From Paguma larvata (lineage: Eukaryota; Chordata; Mammalia; Carnivora; Viverridae), in the NCBI GenBank assembly GCA_030068075.1, contig CM057836.1:68237788-68301787 (forward strand): 64,000 nucleotides of DNA, in the 5' to 3' direction. The translations under genes were made by a program, and so were the position numbers. Position 1 is the first letter of the stretch; the number at the start of each line of letters is the position of its first letter. Of the stretch, positions 59,466 through 64,000 are shown piece after piece. The notes beneath the pieces are model-generated. The model was not told the DNA's origin, searched no databases, and was given only the letters and a program-made list of their open reading frames with translations.

Positions 59466-59684
59466 TTTATAAAATTTTTTAATGTTTATTTTTGAGACAG
59501 AGAGAAAGAGACCGAGCACAAGCCGGGTAGGCAAAGAGAGAGATGGAGACACAACATCTGAAGCAGGCTCCAGGCTGTGAGCTGTCAGCTGTGAGCCTGA
59601 CGCAAGGCTAGAACTCTTGAGCTGCGAGATTATGACCTGAGCCAAAGTGAGCCACTTAACTGACTGAGTCACTCAGGCACCCCA
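59466..59684 (-). mobile_element. Feline CAN-SINE, diverged
   Basis: Minus-strand copy from TTTTTTAATGTTTATTTTTG to the head GAGTCACTCAGGCACCCC. Many CpG sites have decayed. Flanks (GAAGATCGTTT and AAAGATTGTTT) may be a worn target duplication. Confidence 0.9.
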
Positions 59685-59701
59685 AGTAAAGATTGTTTTT
59701 A

Positions 59702-59919
59702 TTTTTATTTTTAATTTTTTTAACATTTATTTATTTTTGAGAGAAAGAGAGACAGAGCATGAGCAGGGGAAGGGCAGAGAGAGAGACAGACACAGAATCC
59801 GAAACAGGCTCCAGGCTCTGAGCCATCAGCACAGAGCCTGATGCGGGGCTCGAACTCACAGACCATAAGATCATGACCTGAGCTGAAGTCGGCCGCTTAA
59901 CCGACTGAGCCACCCAGGC
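59702..59919 (-). mobile_element. Feline CAN-SINE, adjacent same-strand copy
   Basis: Minus-strand copy directly beside the previous one. Exact 13-bp target duplications AAGATTGTTTTTA at 59689-59701 and 59920-59932. The head stops at CACCCAGGC, so the last few 5' bases are missing. This is a slightly 5'-truncated insertion. Confidence 0.94.
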
Positions 59920-59932
59920 AAGATTGTTTTTA

Positions 59933-60629
59933 ATTTTGAGAAAGTCTACATATACTTAGAATGGCCAACTTTTGTAGGTGCTGTGGTGGTGGTTAGAAGA
60001 ACCATTTGAACAGGAATGTTGGTGATGGTGCTGGACAGGAACTCAAACACTGCTGAGCCTGGTGGAGAAGGAATGTTTGGGTGTTCCCTCTCGTCCCTTC
60101 CTTAGCCCCTTTTCTCTGTTTCTCCACATCTAGTGAGCTACCCGTAAGAAAAGAGCAGTCAAGTTTTATGTGAAATTTTATATTTTTTTAAATTAATGGT
60201 AACTAATACAGATAAGCAAAAAATGAAGTAAAACACTGTGGAAGGCACTAACAATGAATTTTAAAAGTGATTGCAGGTCAGATAAGGGCTCTCCATATTA
60301 TGCAACAAGTTTTGCCACAAAATAGTCTATCTTCCTGTCATTATCATCTATCATTATTATTACTATTGTTTTAGTTTGCATAAGACTGACAATAGAAAAT
60401 GAACTTCCATGCCTGGTAAGATCTCCTGTCCAAATGTATGAGTAGCATTTTAGGTACACTCCCAATGTGTCGCCAAATCTTAATTCGGTATGTCGACAGA
60501 ATGGAGAATTTGTGTTAACAATGACTGTATTGGTAACATTGGAGGATAGATGGAATCTATCATTTTACAGTCATAAATCTAAAATTGTGCATTCTCTCTT
60601 ATAAACTTTTAAAAATGAAGTAACCTTTC
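59933..60629. other. Unique sequence, no gene seen
   Basis: ATC/ATT-rich stretch at about 60340-60372. No gene or transposon recognised. Confidence 0.45.
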
Positions 60630-61010
60630 AGTTTAAGAGTGGTGGCATGTGGTGTGGTTAAGATGTCTCAGGCCCCTGAGTGGCCCAGTCAGTTAGGCGT
60701 CAACTCTTGATTTTGGCTCAGGTCATGGTCTCATGGTTTGTGGGCCTGAGCCTCATGTCCAGCTCTGTGTTAACTGTGGAGACTGATGGTATTCTCTCTC
60801 TCTCTCTCTCTCTCTACCTCTATCTCTCTCTGCCCCTACCCTTCTTGTTCTCTATCTCCCTCTCTCAGAGTAAAAAAAGAAAAAAAAAAAAGGATGTCTC
60901 AGTTCCAGTCACATTTGAACCATCAATTTACCTACCTGGATAAGTTACTTACCTTTTCTGAATTTCAGCTCCCTCATTTATGAAATGGAAAATTGTCTTC
61001 AGGTGACCTT
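60630..61010 (+). mobile_element. MIR SINE split by a feline SINE
   Basis: Sense MIR: left block AGAGTGGTGGCATGTGGTGT to 60671, right block from 60893 with TACCTGGATAAGTTACTTAC and CTCCCTCATTTATGAAATGG. Confidence 0.65.
60672..60892 (+). mobile_element. CAN-SINE inserted in MIR, divergent subfamily
   Basis: Plus-strand copy with target duplications GATGTCTCAG at 60662-60671 and 60893-60902. The head reads GGCCCCTGAGTGGCCCAGTC, with GTCAACTCTTGATTTTGGCT in place of the usual CGACTTCGGCT. The body is short (AACTGTGGAGACTGATGG) and runs into a (CT)n tract at 60795-60823. It resembles the shortened subfamily seen at 27849-28038. Confidence 0.9.
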
Positions 61011-61899
61011 TAAGGTTATTTCCACATCCTAAATATTAGAATTTTATAAACTAATTTTTCTAAATGGTGAGTACCAGTTATTTATCTCAAGAGACCAATT
61101 TATGAATGCAATCTAAAATTGGCATAGGATTTCTTTTTTTGAATTCTTTAAAGAGGACCGTGTTCTCTGTTAACACTGATGCAATGATGCTTTGATAGAG
61201 CTTTGTTTATTCTAAGCCTCTATTTCTTCCTCCTGAATTGTTTCTGAGGCCAGGCAGCTGCTAAGGGTTATGCACCAATTCCTGGGAAATTATCCAGTTT
61301 GGGAATGGAATCAGGAAAGGAAATGGGATGCCAAGGGGGAGCGGGTTCTGACCTTTTTCCAATGTAGCAAAAATTACGGGATTCATGGGATTCTAGACTT
61401 TCTAACATAGAGCAGGGCCTCAGAAGCCAACTAGTTTAGTTTTGAATGATGCAGAATGGGTTGTCATGTCATGATTCACATCTTGAAATGGATCACTTCT
61501 GAGGCCGCTTATTTCTTTCGACAACCCTAGTCGTAGTTGTCTCAGAAACACATATAAATATAACCATTTAAACTCTCCAATGTGTATCGATGTAGATGTT
61601 TGATAAAATGCACGGGAGAAAATCTCAGGGAGGATTGGGAGATCTTGAAAAACAACATTCAGAGGCCAGTTTTTCATAAAAAATTTCATTTCTAGCATCA
61701 CTGTCCGTATGCCTGTTCATTTTGGTTGTCTGTGAGATTGCGCTGTCAGGAATCTTTCTTTGTTGGACTTTCAAGATGAGACACACTTGCTATGTTCAAC
61801 TTCTAGAAAACAGAATACAGGCATTCACTGACAATAGGTGTTTTATCTGAGACAATATATTGCTCAGAGAATTGAAAAGTTGTATATCTGATTTGGGGG
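61011..61899. other. Unique sequence, no gene seen
   Basis: A 93-codon minus-strand frame at 61420-61701 has no recognisable domain. No transposon recognised. Confidence 0.45.
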
Positions 61900-62420
61900 A
61901 CCCCTTGACCCACGTGTTAATTATTTTTTATTTCCCTACAGGAATTTATGATTGTCAGTAGCAGTCGGGACTACATTTTTAAGCATTTGCCTAATTAGGT
62001 GTATTAGTGAGATAGGTGATTTCAGGGGAGGAGCTATTAGTTACCACAGACTCTTCCAGCCCCCATAGTAAATGTGTCCTCCCTAAAAAAACAGAAGGAG
62101 CCTTGAGAACTGTTTGAGGGATTTGGGGATTATTTATAATTTACCATGGAGCCTTTGTTGTATTGATTATAACTCAATGTGCTTACGGGGATTAATTAAT
62201 AGGATTAAATACAAAAGGCTGCTCACTAATGACATTAACAGGAGCCATAATTACAGAACATAATTGCCAATAATTCTTCAATGGTTATTTGGTAATCAGA
62301 TTCTTTGGAGGTTAAATGAAAATCAAGTAGACTTTTATTCATAGAGATATTTCAAATGCAGTGACGCATAATCACAATTGCCATTGAAACTCATCCGAGC
62401 TTCACATTGTGCTAAAGGAG
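61900..62420. promoter_or_regulatory. Candidate conserved noncoding enhancer (inference)
   Basis: Repeat-free block dense in homeodomain-type cores. Two GGATTA words (62189-62194 and 62202-62207) flank TTAATTAA, and TAATTA lies at 62248-62253. TAATTG at 62261 and TAATTC at 62271 follow. Such paired GGATTA sites suit OTX/PITX-type factors, and TAATTA suits many Q50 homeodomains. No coding frame. An AT-rich genome gives TAAT by chance, so this rests on density and complexity only. Confidence 0.3.
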
Positions 62421-62464
62421 GTGTAAGATATTTTCAGGGGGTAGTTGGGTAGCATCTTTCCAGA

Positions 62465-62690
62465 GAGCCAGAATGGGATGCCTTTTGAATCAGAGAAACA
62501 TGGGTTCCAGTCTTGGTTGCATTACTTACTAGATGTGGGACCTCTGACAACCCACCAACCCTTACCAAACCTCTCTTTTTTTTTTTTCATCTGTCAATGG
62601 AGATTATGCTATTTTGAAAAGTAAGTGAAATGATGCTAATGAAATCCTTAATGTGTCTGGTGGTGCATAGTAGATACAGCTCAAAAAGAG
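62465..62690 (+). mobile_element. MIR SINE
   Basis: ACATGGGTTCCAGTCTTGGT, GCATTACTTACTAGATGTGG and a T-run-interrupted CATCTGTCAATGGAGATTAT follow the sense MIR. Confidence 0.7.
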
Positions 62691-62739
62691 AGGCTGTTGG
62701 TCATGGCAGTGTTAGAGGTAACAGGGTTCGGCAGCAGCC

Positions 62740-62915
62740 AGGACACTGGTGACGAGACAGACTCTTTGGGTTCACATCCGATGTGCCCCTACTCCTGACT
62801 GTAAGTCTTGCTTTAGTTGTTCGACCACCTGTACTTCAGTTTCCTAATCTGTAAAATGGTGCTGGTTATTTGCCTACCGGATTTGTTCATAGCATTAAAT
62901 GAAATAATGTATCAT
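62740..62915 (+). mobile_element. MIR SINE
   Basis: GACTCTTTGGGTTCACATCC, TACTTCAGTTTCCTAATCTG, TAAAATGGTGCTGG and GCATTAAATGAAATAATG follow the sense MIR. A second MIR in the same orientation within 300 bp of the previous one. Confidence 0.7.
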
Positions 62916-64000
62916 TAGGGATTAGAAGATTAGCCCATGGAAGTATGTACTTTGTTGTTGTTGTTACCTGTGTATGAAAGCCTATTCATGAATAACGAAG
63001 TAAAGAGAATTACCAAAGAAAGTAGAATCTCGACCTGCCTCAAGAGGAATTACTAAAGTCTGTTAGAGGGAGAAGACAAGGTATGTCAGATGTGGCCTCA
63101 CTGGCTTGGACGTCTAAATCAAACTTGGAGTTCCACCATCTAGGTTGGCTTGAGTAAGAGGAAATAGAATTAAAAGACCGGAGAAGGAAGGAGATTGAAC
63201 CTTCAAGAATGTAGCAGACATTGTTGGTTACATTGTGCCAAGAAAAAGATGACATTAAATAAAAAGGGAGAGGTCTGTTCCCACCACACATCCATAAGGA
63301 AATCTGTGGGAATTGCGAAACCTTACTCTGAATGTGAACAATCTCTTTTCCCTTCCTGCCTTCCCATTTGCCTTATCCTCCCAACTCCTGTCCCAGCTGC
63401 AAAGAAAGTACCAAGTAAACTCTGAACACAGGAGAGAAGTTCTTCAGAAAAACTAACTAGAGGTCACTGACCTGAGTGCAAAGACATTTCTGAGCCATTG
63501 TTATCTTTTTCTGGTTCCCGAGCAACGTACATGACCTGTCTCAGGAGTGTGTACCAAAGCTATACCTTTGAATCCCAGTCTCTGTCTTGCTTAATCTAAT
63601 AATCTAGTCTGAAACACAAAGCATGTGAAGGAAGTCTATTGGTTAGGTTCATTTACATACATGAATACATTTCCTGGAGTTCACTCTCCTTGCTCTCAAC
63701 AGGCATGTGAACAGTCTCTGCGCACCCCAAATGGGTTAAGGAAACCAGCTGTGGAGTGTTCAACTCTTCCCCATATTTCTTTCTTTCTTTTTTTTTTTTT
63801 TAATTCCGCTTCCAAACCACTGCCTTCATCTATCTTCCAGAACAGGATATTGATCAGTTCTTGAAACGGTCTTTTTCATTTCTAGACGCTCTCTGTGCAG
63901 ATACTGTAGGAGTGGAGGGGAGTATGGTCCTGCCCTTGAAATGTATCCTAATTTCAAAACTGAGCAATAATAGAGTCTGATAAGAGAGATGACGCAGAGC
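62916..64000. other. Unique sequence, no gene seen
   Basis: Short overlapping frames (76-83 codons) on both strands without recognisable domains. CTTT/T-rich run at 63777-63801. Confidence 0.5.

Noticed and set aside
9466..60900. tRNA-Lys-like heads as tRNA genes
   Set aside because: Each is attached to a SINE body and A-rich tail and lacks a complete intact cloverleaf, so they are SINE promoters and not tRNA genes.
61935..61965. Acceptor-like TATTTCCCTACAG
   Set aside because: No downstream donor with an open frame, and the following sequence hits stops quickly in all frames.
1..64000. CRISPR arrays, operons, phage or plasmid features
   Set aside because: The sequence is vertebrate nuclear DNA. 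Tandem repeats are microsatellites, with no regularly spaced direct repeats and unique spacers.

Overview
The window is 64 kb of nuclear DNA from a carnivore, most likely a cat (Felidae). The main evidence is about twenty copies of a tRNA-Lys-type CAN-SINE in its feline form. These have a tRNA-like head with A and B boxes, a body reading roughly GGCTCTGTGCTGACAGCTCA, a CT-rich stretch, and an AATAAA-rich tail. Many are flanked by 10-17 bp target-site duplications. Base composition is AT-rich, CpG is scarce, and ancient mammalian repeats (MIR, L2, L1M, MaLR, hAT-Charlie) fill much of the rest.

I find no protein-coding gene, tRNA, rRNA or known ncRNA gene that I can defend. Open frames are short, overlap one another on both strands, lack recognisable domains, and often lie inside SINEs, L1 or simple repeats. 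The longest (333 codons, minus strand, 21686-22687) runs out of unique sequence into a SINE and a GA microsatellite. The window is best read as a gene desert or a large intron. The sequence alone cannot decide between these.

Layout. 1-7 kb: AT-rich unique sequence and an internally deleted L1. 7-14 kb: four feline SINEs, an old CAN-SINE fragment, a MIR, a MaLR LTR next to an antisense L1 3' end, and a 1.2-kb antisense L1M. 14-21 kb: microsatellites, an older CAN-SINE, MER20-like and MER5A DNA transposons. 21-27 kb: a SINE carrying an expanded GA tract, then two CpG-enriched islets (22.3-22.6 and 26.6-26.9 kb). 27-34 kb: a full-length MaLR solo LTR, an L2 and a MIR each split by a SINE, and L1 3' ends. 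34-44 kb: mostly unique sequence with a nested SINE pair at 37.3-37.7 kb. 44-49 kb: L2 and MIR relics, a SINE, and a 50-bp direct duplication that interrupts a MIR. 49-53 kb: unique sequence with one SINE and one L1 fragment. 53.9-60.9 kb: a cluster of seven SINEs, three of which sit in or beside MIRs. 61-64 kb: unique sequence with a homeodomain-motif-rich block at about 62.2 kb and two MIRs.

No coherent undescribed system is visible. The items most worth checking are the apparent templated insertion at 47.33-47.39 kb, the candidate conserved noncoding blocks at 61.9-62.4 and 41.9-42.5 kb, the two CpG islets, and the low-divergence SINEs, which may be lineage-specific. All repeat family names come from memory of consensus sequences, not from a database search.
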